Positions 1 through 7,780 of a stretch of DNA of 50,884 nucleotides are shown piece after piece (position 1 is the first letter of the stretch; each line of letters begins with the position of its first letter). The stretch lies in NCBI GenBank assembly GCA_028276475.1, contig JAPYWH010000009.1, positions 1 through 50,884 on the forward strand, given 5' to 3'. Source of the DNA: Thermocrinis sp. (GTDB taxonomy: Bacteria; Aquificota; Aquificia; Aquificales; Aquificaceae). The position numbers were made by a program, and so were the translations under genes. The notes under the pieces are model-generated. The model did no database searches, was not told the DNA's origin, and worked only from the letters and a program-made list of their open reading frames with translations.

Positions 1-197
1 TTGATGGTGCGGTTTTTAGCCTTTACCTTCTTCTTTACGGTGCCCTCAGGTTCTTTTTGGAGTTTTACAGGGGCGTTACTCCACCCATAGAACCCATAGG
101 GCTAACATGGAATCAAATTGTATCTCTGCTTATGGTTTTATCTTCCTTTGCTCTGATGTTTGTTTTGAGACATGAGGGAAAGGTTAAAAAGACTTGA
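1..197 (+). CDS. lgt: Prolipoprotein diacylglyceryl transferase, C-terminal part (5' end outside window)
   Basis: The reading frame beginning at base 3 is open from the window edge and stops at TGA 195-197. It encodes 64 residues that include G-x-x-F-x-x-Y-L-x-x-Y-G-x-x-R-F-x-x-E-F and, further on, [10 protein letters not shown], then a hydrophobic helix. This is the usual C-terminus of Lgt (YG..RF..EF.R followed by LS.GQ..S). Lgt is the inner-membrane enzyme that transfers diacylglycerol from phosphatidylglycerol to the lipobox cysteine of prolipoproteins. It overlaps the next gene by 26 nt, so they are probably co-transcribed. Only the tail is visible, so the catalytic centre cannot be checked. 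Confidence 0.8.
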   Translation, partial: DGAVFSLYLLLYGALRFFLEFYRGVTPPIEPIGLTWNQIVSLLMVLSSFALMFVLRHEGKVKKT

Positions 198-408
198 GCA
201 GTTGTTAACGGACCCTTTTAAACCGGAGGAGGTATTAAAGGAGTTGGAGGAGCTTCTAAAGGAAATTCCTCAGATGAAGAGGGAGGAGCTCTTGGAGTTG
301 GAGGAGGAGATGACAAAGATAAAGGGAATTTTGGAAAGAAACTTTCACATCGCCTTAGGCTGGCTGGAAGAACTTCCCAAAAAGATCAAGTTTGAACGAA
401 AGGTATGA
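172..408 (+). CDS. Small coiled-coil hypothetical protein (78 aa)
   Basis: I do not recognise the family. The protein is almost entirely heptad-like Leu/Glu/Lys sequence (for example [22 protein letters not shown]) and should form a helical hairpin or coiled coil. There is no signal peptide or membrane segment. It starts with an ATG inside the 3' end of lgt and ends with ATGA shared with the following NlpC/P60 gene, so translational coupling is likely. The position between lgt and a secreted peptidase suggests an envelope link, but that is only context. Confidence 0.7.
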   Translation: MRERLKRLEQLLTDPFKPEEVLKELEELLKEIPQMKREELLELEEEMTKIKGILERNFHIALGWLEELPKKIKFERKV

Positions 409-1490
409 GGCTTTTGATCCTTCTTTTGAGCCTTTCCTTTGCCTTTTCCCTTGAGCTTTTCCCCCAGATGGCAAACCTGAGGAGTTTCCCTCGTCAGTTG
501 GAAGGAGAAAAGCTCAAGGCTTGGCTCTTGGAGGACGGCTATCCAAAAACCAAGCTTTACTTGGGCGATGTTCCCTTAACGGAAAGCCTTATGAAAAAAC
601 TCCTTGAAAATGCTAATTTAGACGCAGTGCCACAGCAGGTGGATGTAAGATATGGCATAACCCTAAGGAAAACAGACCTAAAGCTCCTTCCCACAAGTTT
701 GGCAGTCCATAAGGGAAACCCGGAGATAGATTACAATCATTACACTGCCCTTGACCCTCTTACGCCTTTGGCAGTGCTCCACCGGTCCAAGGATGGAAGA
801 TGGCTCTATGTTCAAAGTCCCATAATGAGAGGATGGCTCAAGGCTGAGGATGTGAAAGAGTTGGGAGAGGAAGAATTTTTTAGACTTCTTGACCTTCCCT
901 TTTTGGTGGTTATAAAGCCCAAGCTTAAGATAGGAGGGCTTGAATACTCAATGTCCGCAAAAATTCCCTATTTTTCAAAGGAAAAAGACAGATACTTGGT
1001 TTTGATGCCCGATGGAAGTGTTGAGTGGATAAAGGGAGAAGGCGTTATAGAAGGCTACTGGCAATTTTCAGAAGATAAGGCAAAGCTTCTCCTTGATAGC
1101 CTTCTTGGTATGCCTTACGAGTGGGGAGGCTTTTATGATTGCTCCGCGTTAGTGCGTGCCTTCTTTGGTGTTTTTGGTATAGAACTTCCAAGAAACTCCA
1201 GCCAGCAAGCTACCGTCGGAAGGGGTGTGGAGAGAACTTTTAACAGCTACCAAGAGCTAAAGGAACTCTTAAAAACATTCCCACCCTACCGGACCGTGTT
1301 ATACATGAAAGGGCACATAATGATCTTTGGAGGCTTTGAGGGAGAGGACCCGGTGATCTATCATGCTGTCTACGGCATAAAAAGGGACGATGGAAAGATG
1401 GTTTATCCAAAGGCGGTGGTTAAAAACCTTTTGGAAAGGGATGAACTTACCAGTCTATACAAAAGAATCGTGGCGGTGAAGGTGTATTAG
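405..1490 (+). CDS. Secreted NlpC/P60 family cysteine peptidase with SH3-like N-terminal region
   Basis: Probable periplasmic peptidoglycan endopeptidase. Residues 1-15 form a signal peptide ([15 protein letters not shown]). Residues about 60-215 resemble the SH3b modules that precede NlpC/P60 domains (PLAVLHRSKDGRWLYVQSP, then GWLKAEDV). The catalytic domain covers about 220-360: a DCSAL motif places the nucleophile at Cys246, followed by GHIMIFGG with His304 and a third polar site near His320 (YHAVYG). At 361 aa it is complete. Its ATG overlaps the preceding stop (ATGA). The family cleaves gamma-D-Glu-diamino acid bonds in stem peptides; the exact bond is not deducible here. Confidence 0.85.
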   Translation: MRLLILLLSLSFAFSLELFPQMANLRSFPRQLEGEKLKAWLLEDGYPKTKLYLGDVPLTESLMKKLLENANLDAVPQQVDVRYGITLRKTDLKLLPTSLAVHKGNPEIDYNHYTALDPLTPLAVLHRSKDGRWLYVQSPIMRGWLKAEDVKELGEEEFFRLLDLPFLVVIKPKLKIGGLEYSMSAKIPYFSKEKDRYLVLMPDGSVEWIKGEGVIEGYWQFSEDKAKLLLDSLLGMPYEWGGFYDCSALVRAFFGVFGIELPRNSSQQATVGRGVERTFNSYQELKELLKTFPPYRTVLYMKGHIMIFGGFEGEDPVIYHAVYGIKRDDGKMVYPKAVVKNLLERDELTSLYKRIVAVKVY

Positions 1491-1520
1491 ACAGTGCCAA
1501 GCCGTTTGTCCTTTTGTGCT

Positions 1521-1526
1521 TATACT
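1521..1526 (+). promoter_or_regulatory. -10 box of DUF29 copy 1 (leaderless-type)
   Basis: TATACT lies 8 nt before the ATG at 1535, with no Shine-Dalgarno in between. The surrounding motif GCTTATA-C/T-TTAAA recurs at exactly the same 8-nt spacing before DUF29 copies 2 and 3, which is why I treat it as a real signal. No convincing -35 hexamer is seen. Confidence 0.5.
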
Positions 1527-1534
1527 TAAATTCT

Positions 1535-2044
1535 ATGGAACTAAAGGTAAAAAGCCTGAAGGAGCTTTATGAAAAGGACTTTTATCTTTGGGTGCTGGAG
1601 AACCTAAAGCTTCTCAAAAACAGAGAGTTTGAGCTTGTAGATTGGGAAAACCTTTTAGAGGAGATAGAGGATATGGCAAGGAGGGAACTGAGAAGTCTAA
1701 TAAACCTTATGGCAGTCATTATGGAACATATCTACAAGTGGGAAAACTACAGGGAATCCGCTTATATGGGTAGCGGTTGGAAAAAGAGTATCCTCAACGC
1801 AAGGAAGGAACTAATAGACCTCTTTGATGAAATTCCATCTTTGAAAAGGATCGCCCAAGAAAAGGAGAGCTTAAATAAGGCTTGGAGAAGGGCGGTTAAT
1901 AGCCTTATTACTTGGTTTAAAGAGGAAGAGGATTTAGCCCAAAAATACTTTGGCAGGTTTCCCACAGAAAAAGACTTTCCACAAGAATACCCCTATACCT
2001 TTGAACAAATTATGGAATACGAACCTTGGATTGAGAGAAGATGA
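1535..2044 (+). CDS. DUF29 family protein, copy 1
   Basis: The protein has the DUF29 layout: LKELYEKDFYLWV at the N-terminus, then ELVDWENLLEEIEDM, a helical middle with the EH-x-YKWE element, and a C-terminal YPYTFEQIMEYEPW. DUF29 proteins are helical, intracellular and of unknown function, and are common as tandem paralogues in cyanobacteria and thermophiles. The ATG at 1535 is preferred over the upstream 1514 start because both sister copies begin with the same MELK sequence and all three share a promoter-like box 8 nt upstream. It is nearly identical in its centre to copy 3 (2660-3202). Confidence 0.8.
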   Translation: MELKVKSLKELYEKDFYLWVLENLKLLKNREFELVDWENLLEEIEDMARRELRSLINLMAVIMEHIYKWENYRESAYMGSGWKKSILNARKELIDLFDEIPSLKRIAQEKESLNKAWRRAVNSLITWFKEEEDLAQKYFGRFPTEKDFPQEYPYTFEQIMEYEPWIERR

Positions 2045-2104
2045 ATCGTTTGAGAACTTAGAACCTTAGTTTAAACTTGGTGGATTATAGCCGAACCGCC
2101 AGCT

Positions 2105-2110
2105 TATATT
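2105..2110 (+). promoter_or_regulatory. -10 box of DUF29 copy 2 (leaderless-type)
   Basis: TATATT sits 8 nt upstream of the ATG at 2119. The 20 or so bases around it are almost identical to those in front of copy 3, so promoter and gene seem to have been duplicated as one unit. No Shine-Dalgarno is present. Confidence 0.5.
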
Positions 2111-2118
2111 TAAAACTC

Positions 2119-2631
2119 ATGGAGCTAAAAACCCAAAACTTAAAGGAGCTTTATGAAAAAGACTTTTACCTATGGGTCATGGAAAATCTGAAGTTCCTTA
2201 AAAACAAGGAGTATGAGCTTGTAGATTGGGAGAACCTTTTAGAGGAGATAGAGGATATGGGACGGAGATATCTGGACAGTGTGGTTAGCCTGATGGCGGT
2301 AATTTTGGAACACCTTTACAAGTGGGAACAATTCAGGGACAGAGAATATGCAGGACACCGCTGGATAAAGAGCATAAACAATGCAAGGAAGGAGCTGAGA
2401 ACAATATTTAAAAGACATCCGTCCTTAAAGGCAAAATCTCAGGAAAAGGAAAATATACAAACCGCATGGGAGTTGGCAGTTTATAGTCTGATTGACTGGT
2501 TTAAAGAACCTAAAAACCAAGACCTTGCTAAAAAATACTTTGGAAAGTTGCCAACAGAAAAGGATTTCCCACAAGAATGCCCTTATACCTTTCGGCAGGT
2601 TATGGAATACGAACCTTGGGTTAAGTTATAA
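2119..2631 (+). CDS. DUF29 family protein, copy 2 (divergent member)
   Basis: Same architecture as copies 1 and 3 (LKELYEKDFYLWV, ELVDWENLLEEIEDM, C-terminal ECPYTFRQVMEYEPW), but the centre differs strongly: GRRYLDSVVSLMAVILEH and KSINNARKELRTIFKRHPSL replace the sequences shared by copies 1 and 3. The start at ATG 2119 is chosen by alignment of all three N-termini and promoter boxes; an upstream TTG at 2077 would add unrelated residues. Function unknown. Confidence 0.8.
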   Translation: MELKTQNLKELYEKDFYLWVMENLKFLKNKEYELVDWENLLEEIEDMGRRYLDSVVSLMAVILEHLYKWEQFRDREYAGHRWIKSINNARKELRTIFKRHPSLKAKSQEKENIQTAWELAVYSLIDWFKEPKNQDLAKKYFGKLPTEKDFPQECPYTFRQVMEYEPWVKL

Positions 2632-2645
2632 CCAAATCACTGGCT

Positions 2646-2651
2646 TATATT
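2646..2651 (+). promoter_or_regulatory. -10 box of DUF29 copy 3 (leaderless-type)
   Basis: TATATT 8 nt before the ATG at 2660, in a context (GCTTATATTTAAAACTCATG) shared base for base with copy 2. It lies only 15 nt after the stop codon of copy 2, so each copy could be transcribed on its own. Confidence 0.5.
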
Positions 2652-2659
2652 TAAAACTC

Positions 2660-3202
2660 ATGGAGTTAAAAACCCAAAGCCTAAAAGAACTTTATGAAAA
2701 AGACTTTTACCTATGGGTGTTGGAGAACCTGAAGCTTCTCAAAAACAAGGAGTATGAGCTTGTAGATTGGGAAAACCTTCTGGAGGAAATAGAGGATATG
2801 GCAAGGAGGGAACTTAGAAGTCTAATAAACCTTGTGGCGATTATAATGGAGCATCTCTACAAGTGGGAAAACTACAGGGAATCCGCTTATATGAGTAGCA
2901 GTTGGAAAAAGAGCATCCTCAACGCAAGGAAGGAACTAATAGACCTCTTTGATGAAATTCCATCTTTGAAAAGGATAGCCCAAGAAAAGGAGAGTTTGAA
3001 CAAGGCTTGGAGAAAGGCGGTTCGTAGATTAGTCCTTTGGTTTGATGAAGACGAAAATAAAGACTTAGCTAAAAAATACTTTGGCAGACTTCCCACAGAG
3101 GAGGACTTTCCAAAGGAATGTCCCTATACCTTTGAACAGGTGATGGAATACAAGCCCTGGCTTGAGGAAATAAGGGAGAACACAGAAGCACCACAGCCTT
3201 AG
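2660..3202 (+). CDS. DUF29 family protein, copy 3 (mosaic of copies 1 and 2)
   Basis: A DUF29 protein whose start (MELKTQ..., NKEYELVDWE) and promoter match copy 2, whose centre (ARRELRSLINL through SLKRIAQEKESLNKAW) matches copy 1 almost perfectly, and whose C-terminal ECPYTF..VMEY again matches copy 2. A longer upstream frame from 2492 exists, but it runs through the coding sequence of copy 2 in another frame and is discarded. The C-terminus is longer than in the sisters (LEEIRENTEAPQP). Function unknown. Confidence 0.8.
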   Translation: MELKTQSLKELYEKDFYLWVLENLKLLKNKEYELVDWENLLEEIEDMARRELRSLINLVAIIMEHLYKWENYRESAYMSSSWKKSILNARKELIDLFDEIPSLKRIAQEKESLNKAWRKAVRRLVLWFDEDENKDLAKKYFGRLPTEEDFPKECPYTFEQVMEYKPWLEEIRENTEAPQP

Positions 3203-3205
3203 TGG

Positions 3206-3211
3206 TAAAAT
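3206..3211 (+). promoter_or_regulatory. -10 box of hemE (leaderless-type)
   Basis: TAAAAT 7 nt before the hemE ATG at 3219, right after the stop of DUF29 copy 3, with no Shine-Dalgarno. It fits the spacing rule seen at other first genes in the window. No clear -35. Confidence 0.45.
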
Positions 3212-3218
3212 ACTCAAA

Positions 3219-4220
3219 ATGCTTCTTCTGAAAAGTCTATCGGGCGAAAGGATAGAGAGATTTCCCGTTTGGCTCATGCGTCAGGCGGGCAGGTATATGC
3301 CCCAATACAGGGAGCTTAGGGCAAAGGAGAGGGACTTTTTGAGCTTTTGTAAAAATGTGGAGCTTGCGGTAAAGGTGTCTTTGCTTCCTTTGGAGCTTTT
3401 GGATGTGGATGCTGTTATCATCTTTTCAGACATTTTGGTTCCCCTTGAGCTTATGGGCATAAACGTGCGTTTTGAAGAGGGAGAAGGTCCCCATCTGGAG
3501 TGGGATGGAAACGTCAAGGCGCTTAGGAGAATCACAAGCAAGGACACAGAGTTTGTTAATGAAATAATAAGAGAAGTTAAAAGGGTGCAGGATCGGGTGC
3601 CTGTTATTGGCTTTTGCGGTGCACCGTGGACCCTTTTTGCCTACACGGTGGAGGGCAAAGGAAAGGCGGAATTCAAAAAAGCCAAACTCTTTATGTGGGA
3701 AAGAAGGGAAGAATACCTTGAGTTCCTTAGGTTGCTGTCGGAAAACTTAGTGGAGTATTTAAAAGGGCAGGTTAAAGCGGGTGCGGACTTGGTGCAGGTT
3801 TTTGACAGCTGGCTCATGCATATGCCCTACGAGGATTTAAAGGAGTATGCAGTCCTACTTAAGGCTTTCTTTGAAAGGCTAAAGAGGGAACTTGGAGTGC
3901 CCATTATATACTTTTACAGAGGTTCTGGAGAGTACTTGGAACTACTCAGGCATGTGCCCGCGGATGCCTTCTCAGTGGATTGGACGGTGGATATGTTTTC
4001 TTGGATGGAAAAGGAGGACAGGGCTTTTCAGGGAAACATAGACCCATCCCTTCTTTACTGCACAGAGGATATTATCCAGCGTAAGGTTTTGGAGTTTTTA
4101 AAGAGGGTTCCAAGGAAAACCAAATACATATTCAATTTGGGGCATGGGCTTTCGCCCGATATGGAGCTAAAAAAGGTAAAGCTTTTGGTGGATACGGTTA
4201 AAGGCTACAGGGTTGGATGA
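3219..4220 (+). CDS. hemE: Uroporphyrinogen decarboxylase
   Basis: Cytoplasmic TIM-barrel enzyme that decarboxylates the four acetate side chains of uroporphyrinogen III to give coproporphyrinogen III in heme synthesis. The signature FPVWLMRQAGRYMPQYR is at residues 15-31 (Arg21 and Arg25 bind substrate carboxylates), the catalytic Asp71 is in IIFSDILVP, and the second signature GFCGAPWTLF lies near residue 130. At 333 aa it has the normal length. The stop overlaps the trm1 start by 4 nt (ATGA), so the two are coupled. hemA of the same pathway lies about 10 kb away on the other strand. Confidence 0.95.
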   Translation: MLLLKSLSGERIERFPVWLMRQAGRYMPQYRELRAKERDFLSFCKNVELAVKVSLLPLELLDVDAVIIFSDILVPLELMGINVRFEEGEGPHLEWDGNVKALRRITSKDTEFVNEIIREVKRVQDRVPVIGFCGAPWTLFAYTVEGKGKAEFKKAKLFMWERREEYLEFLRLLSENLVEYLKGQVKAGADLVQVFDSWLMHMPYEDLKEYAVLLKAFFERLKRELGVPIIYFYRGSGEYLELLRHVPADAFSVDWTVDMFSWMEKEDRAFQGNIDPSLLYCTEDIIQRKVLEFLKRVPRKTKYIFNLGHGLSPDMELKKVKLLVDTVKGYRVG

Positions 4221-5353
4221 TAAGAGAGGGGAAGGTCCTTCTCAATGTGGAAGTTCCCAAAGTTGTCTCCTCTGAAATGCCCGTTTTTTACAACCCAGCT
4301 ATGGTTGTAAACAGAGACATAAGCCTGCTTATTGTTTGGGCTATGGAAGGCGAAGAGCTTGTAGTCTGCGACCCTATGGGTGCGAGCGGTGTTAGGTCTT
4401 TGAGGTTTTTGTTGGAAGTGCCAAAGGTAAAAAAGGTCATATACAACGACATAGACCAAAGGGCGGTGGAAAACTTCAAGGAGCATCTGCGGTTCAACCA
4501 AGTGCCGGAGGAGAAGGTGGAGATATACTCTGAAGACGCCAGCCTGCTTTTGAGAAAGCTAAGAAACTGCCATTATGTGGATATAGACCCTTATGGCTCA
4601 CCCATTCCTTTTTTGGATTCTGCGGTATTTCCCGTTAGGAGGGGTGGCGTTCTGTCTGTTACCGCAACGGATACTGCGGTGCTCTCGGGCACTTATCCCA
4701 GCACGTGCCAGAGGAGATACTCTAGCAAGCCTCTGTTGGAGTGTGAGTTTTACCACGAGGTGGGCATAAGGATCCTCATAAAGAAGGTCGTAGAGGAAGG
4801 TGCCAAGCACGATTATGCCCTAAAGCCTATCTTTTCATACTCTTACAAACATCACTTTAAGGTCTTTTTCAGAAAGGACATAGGGGCAAGGAAGACAGAC
4901 AAGCTCATTGAAAAAATAGGCTACCTGCTTTACTGCACCCATTGTTTATACAGGGAGGGCGTTTCCCTTGAAGGCATAAAAGGGCAGTGTCCCTACTGCG
5001 GGCATAAGCTCTTGGTAGCTGGTCCCCTTTGGCTTGGAGGGCTTTGGGAGAAGGAAACAGTAGAGAGGGTTTGGAGTTTGAGAGGTGCCATAGAACTTTC
5101 GGAGGAGACCGCTAAGCTGTTAAAAAAGATCAGGCGAGAATCAGAAGTCAACAGACTTGGCTTTTACAGTCCCTCCTACATAGCAAGGGCTTTCAAACTT
5201 GCCCAACTACCACCAAAGGAATTTTTCTTAAAATTCTTTGAGGGCATACCCACCCACTTTAACCCAGAGGGCTTTAGGACATCTCTTGAGCATGGAGAGT
5301 TTTTAAGGAGATTGCATGAGTTCATACAGAGAGGTGGCAGAACTAATCCTTAA
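4217..5353 (+). CDS. trm1: tRNA (guanine-N2)-dimethyltransferase Trm1
   Basis: SAM-dependent enzyme that makes N2,N2-dimethylguanosine at tRNA position 26; the Aquifex aeolicus enzyme is known also to act on G27. The SAM-binding loop CDPMGASGVRSLRF is at residues 51-64 and the catalytic motif DIDPYGSP at 122-129. A zinc knuckle is formed by Cys240 and Cys243 (CTHC) and Cys258 and Cys261 (CPYC). The 378-residue length and C-terminal domain match archaeal and Aquifex Trm1. The gene is widespread in archaea and eukaryotes and rare in bacteria, which suggests old horizontal transfer. It overlaps hemE at its start and the next gene by 38 nt at its end. Confidence 0.93.
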   Translation: MIREGKVLLNVEVPKVVSSEMPVFYNPAMVVNRDISLLIVWAMEGEELVVCDPMGASGVRSLRFLLEVPKVKKVIYNDIDQRAVENFKEHLRFNQVPEEKVEIYSEDASLLLRKLRNCHYVDIDPYGSPIPFLDSAVFPVRRGGVLSVTATDTAVLSGTYPSTCQRRYSSKPLLECEFYHEVGIRILIKKVVEEGAKHDYALKPIFSYSYKHHFKVFFRKDIGARKTDKLIEKIGYLLYCTHCLYREGVSLEGIKGQCPYCGHKLLVAGPLWLGGLWEKETVERVWSLRGAIELSEETAKLLKKIRRESEVNRLGFYSPSYIARAFKLAQLPPKEFFLKFFEGIPTHFNPEGFRTSLEHGEFLRRLHEFIQRGGRTNP

Positions 5354-5858
5354 GTTAAAGGGAGAACTCTTTTTGTCTCCGAGGGAAAGGTGGTTTCTGA
5401 AGAGGTTAGAAGAGTCCGCCTACCCTTGGCAGTTGGTGGAGGAAGGGCTAAAGAGGTTTTACGCCAAGCTTCCACCGGAGAGACGAAAAAAGACGCCCGC
5501 CTTTTTTGCCCTTGGTGAGATTGAAAGGTTAAAGAAAAGGGCAATAAAAAACTCTGCAAGGAAGGAAGAGGACTGGAGGGAAAGGTTCAAGAGTCTTTTG
5601 GAAAAGCTGGGAGAGTATATTGAGGTGCCAAGGGTGGAACCAAAGGACAAAATGTCCGCAGAGGAAATTCTGGCAGACTTGGAGAGCAAGCTATACAAAC
5701 ACCTCTGGGAGAACTTGCCAGAGGAAGAAAAGAAAGCCCTTCTTAAAAAGTATGCCCAGTTTAAGCAGGATAAAACCGCCCTTAGTTTTATGATAAAGGG
5801 TGAGCTTAGAAAGAAGTTTGGGCTTGGTGTGTTCTCCCTTTTTGTGGAGGAAAGATGA
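5316..5858 (+). CDS. Hypothetical helical protein (180 aa)
   Basis: I do not recognise the family. It is charged and helical, without signal peptide, membrane segment or cysteine clusters; the C-terminal third (LWENLPEEEKKALLKKYAQF, then MIKGELRKKFGLGVFSLF) looks conserved-domain-like but names nothing I can support. The ATG at 5316 lies inside the end of trm1 and is preceded by AAGGAG 5 nt upstream, which supports this start. The stop overlaps the start of the flavoprotein gene by 4 nt, so it is part of the hemE-trm1 operon. Confidence 0.7.
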   Translation: MSSYREVAELILKLKGELFLSPRERWFLKRLEESAYPWQLVEEGLKRFYAKLPPERRKKTPAFFALGEIERLKKRAIKNSARKEEDWRERFKSLLEKLGEYIEVPRVEPKDKMSAEEILADLESKLYKHLWENLPEEEKKALLKKYAQFKQDKTALSFMIKGELRKKFGLGVFSLFVEER

Positions 5859-6910
5859 ACTTTGATGCGGTGGTTGTGGGTGCAGGTCCGGGTGGAGCCT
5901 TCAGCGCCTACTGGCTTGCAAAGAACGGCTTAAAGGTTTTGCTTTTGGAGAAGAAACCGCTTCCCAGGTTCAAGATTTGCGGAGGTTGTCTTTCTGCGAG
6001 GGTGGTCTCTTTTCTGCCGGAAGGCTGGCAAGGTTTGGTAAAGGCAATAATAAGGGAGGGAACCCTTGGCTACCGTGGAGAGGAAAGCTTTGGTCTTACA
6101 AGTGAAAAGCCATTGGCATACATAGTAGACCGGGCGGAGTTTGACTACTTTTTGGTGCAAAATGCTCAGCAGGTAGGCGTGGAGCTCTGGCAAGAGTGCG
6201 AACTTTTGGGCTTTGAAGAGGGAGAAAGGATAAAGGTTTACACTTCCAAAGGGGAAGTGGAGGCGGACTTTCTAATAGGTGCGGACGGCTTTTATTCAAA
6301 GACCGCCGACCTTTTGGGCTACAAAAAGAAGAAGTTCTTTAGGTCCTTAGAATTCCAATGCCTTACAAACTTCAAAGAGGGTGTGCGCATAGATGTGGGG
6401 CTCGTGGAAAAGGGCTATGCATGGGTTTTTCCCACCAATGTAGGCATCGCTTCCACAGGGAAAGAAAACCTTCTGGAACTACTTAAGGACTATTCAACTA
6501 AACTTGGTCTGAAAGTAGAGGGCAAGGTTCATGGCTGGCACATACCCTATTTGGAAAACAAAAAGGACTTTCACGCTGGAAGGGGCAGAATTCTCCTGGT
6601 GGGCGATGCGTCCAACTCGGTGGACCCGCTTTTAGGGGAGGGTATATACTACGCCCTTTGGGGAGCAAAAAATGCAGTGCGAGCAATACTTAACTGCCCA
6701 AATAATCCGGTGGAGGAATATTTCAGACTTTCAAAACCCATGATAGAAGAGCTTGTCTATGCAGGAAGGATCGCAAAGATAGCCTACCGCTTTCAGAGAT
6801 TTTCTTACAATTGGGGAAAGAAGGGGGCACTGAAGGCTTACTACAGGCTTTTAAGGGGGGAGGAAAGCTACAAAAAGCTGTTTTTTAAGGCTTGGCTTCA
6901 TTTAATCTAA
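5855..6910 (+). CDS. Geranylgeranyl reductase family FAD-dependent oxidoreductase
   Basis: Flavoprotein of the geranylgeranyl reductase group, which reduces isoprenoid double bonds (menaquinone tails, lipids, chlorophyll side chains). A Rossmann FAD motif GAGPGG is at residues 9-14, the family signature PRFKICGGCLS at 37-47 (Cys42, Cys45), and the second FAD motif GDASNSVDPLLGEGI at 250-264. The length of 351 aa is slightly short, with no C-terminal ferredoxin extension. The substrate cannot be read from the sequence; menaquinone is a reasonable guess because MqnA is present in the window. It converges on ygfZ with a 9-nt overlap of coding ends. Confidence 0.85.
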   Translation: MNFDAVVVGAGPGGAFSAYWLAKNGLKVLLLEKKPLPRFKICGGCLSARVVSFLPEGWQGLVKAIIREGTLGYRGEESFGLTSEKPLAYIVDRAEFDYFLVQNAQQVGVELWQECELLGFEEGERIKVYTSKGEVEADFLIGADGFYSKTADLLGYKKKKFFRSLEFQCLTNFKEGVRIDVGLVEKGYAWVFPTNVGIASTGKENLLELLKDYSTKLGLKVEGKVHGWHIPYLENKKDFHAGRGRILLVGDASNSVDPLLGEGIYYALWGAKNAVRAILNCPNNPVEEYFRLSKPMIEELVYAGRIAKIAYRFQRFSYNWGKKGALKAYYRLLRGEESYKKLFFKAWLHLI

Positions 6911-7780
6911 AACAACAACCTTTCCAGTGGCTGTGGAAAACTCCCTTTTTTCTTCTAACTTGTTAGTAAGGATGTAGCCCAACGCCAAGCCTTTCCTTGA
7001 CACAGATGTTATCAGACCTACCTCCTTTTCTCCGTCAAAGACTTTTTGTTCCTCCTGAAGGTTTTCTCCTTTAAAGAGAACCAAGGTTCTGGGAAGCCTG
7101 CCCTTGTAGTGAATTCTTGCTATAACCTCCTGTCCTACATAACAGCCCTTTGTTAGGCTTATGGCAACGTTCAAAAGCCCAGCCTCAAGGGGTGAGTAGC
7201 CCTCCCTCAACTCCTTCCTTATCCTTGGGACCTTTCTCTCTATCCTTAGGTCTTCAAAGTCCTCTTCGGTGATCTCTTCCTCCTTGGGAAGTTCAAGTCC
7301 GTCCAGCTTACCAAAAATATCAAAACCTTCTTCTCTGAGCCTTAAAGGATTGTTTGCCACAAAAACACCATCCTTTTCAAAGAACTTGCCCTCTTCTGGC
7401 ACCATGCCAAAGGTCTTCTCCACCCAATCTTTGGCAGATTCTCCAAAGACAAAAACGTGCCCAAATGTAGTTAGGTCTTCAAAATACACCCTCAGAGAGA
7501 GCTTTAGCTTTTCAAACTCCTCTATGATCTTTTTTGCATCTCCCTCTGTGTCCAAAAGGTATGCATCATCCAGCTTATACACAAAGAAATCCTCTATGGG
7601 GGAACCGTTTTGCCTAAGCCAGAGGTTGTAGTTAAAGCTAAAGGGCTTTAGACCTCTTATGTCGTTGGTTAGCAGGCTGTGTAAGAAGGAGGTATGTTCC
7701 TCCTGAAAGCCCTTTGGTAGAGTTTTACCTTTTTTACCAAAGACCTTTATCTTTGACCTTTTTAACCTTACCCACTTCAC
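6902..7780 (-). CDS. ygfZ: YgfZ/GcvT-like folate-binding protein
   Basis: Tetrahydrofolate-binding protein of the GcvT fold that supports maturation or repair of iron-sulfur enzymes. The diagnostic K-G-C-Y-x-G-Q-E signature is at residues 211-218, with the conserved Cys213, followed by a beta-barrel C-terminal domain. The N-terminal part (FLHSLLTNDIRGL, then YNLWLRQNGSPIEDF) is the usual GcvT-like start. Length 292 aa is typical. It overlaps the upstream cimA by 4 nt and is thus probably translated from the same message. Confidence 0.9.
   Translation of the reverse strand: MKWVRLKRSKIKVFGKKGKTLPKGFQEEHTSFLHSLLTNDIRGLKPFSFNYNLWLRQNGSPIEDFFVYKLDDAYLLDTEGDAKKIIEEFEKLKLSLRVYFEDLTTFGHVFVFGESAKDWVEKTFGMVPEEGKFFEKDGVFVANNPLRLREEGFDIFGKLDGLELPKEEEITEEDFEDLRIERKVPRIRKELREGYSPLEAGLLNVAISLTKGCYVGQEVIARIHYKGRLPRTLVLFKGENLQEEQKVFDGEKEVGLITSVSRKGLALGYILTNKLEEKREFSTATGKVVVLD

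Noticed and set aside
2492-2659. Long N-terminus for DUF29 copy 3
   Set aside because: It would overlap copy 2 in another frame over 140 nt; copies 1-3 align perfectly from the MELK start.
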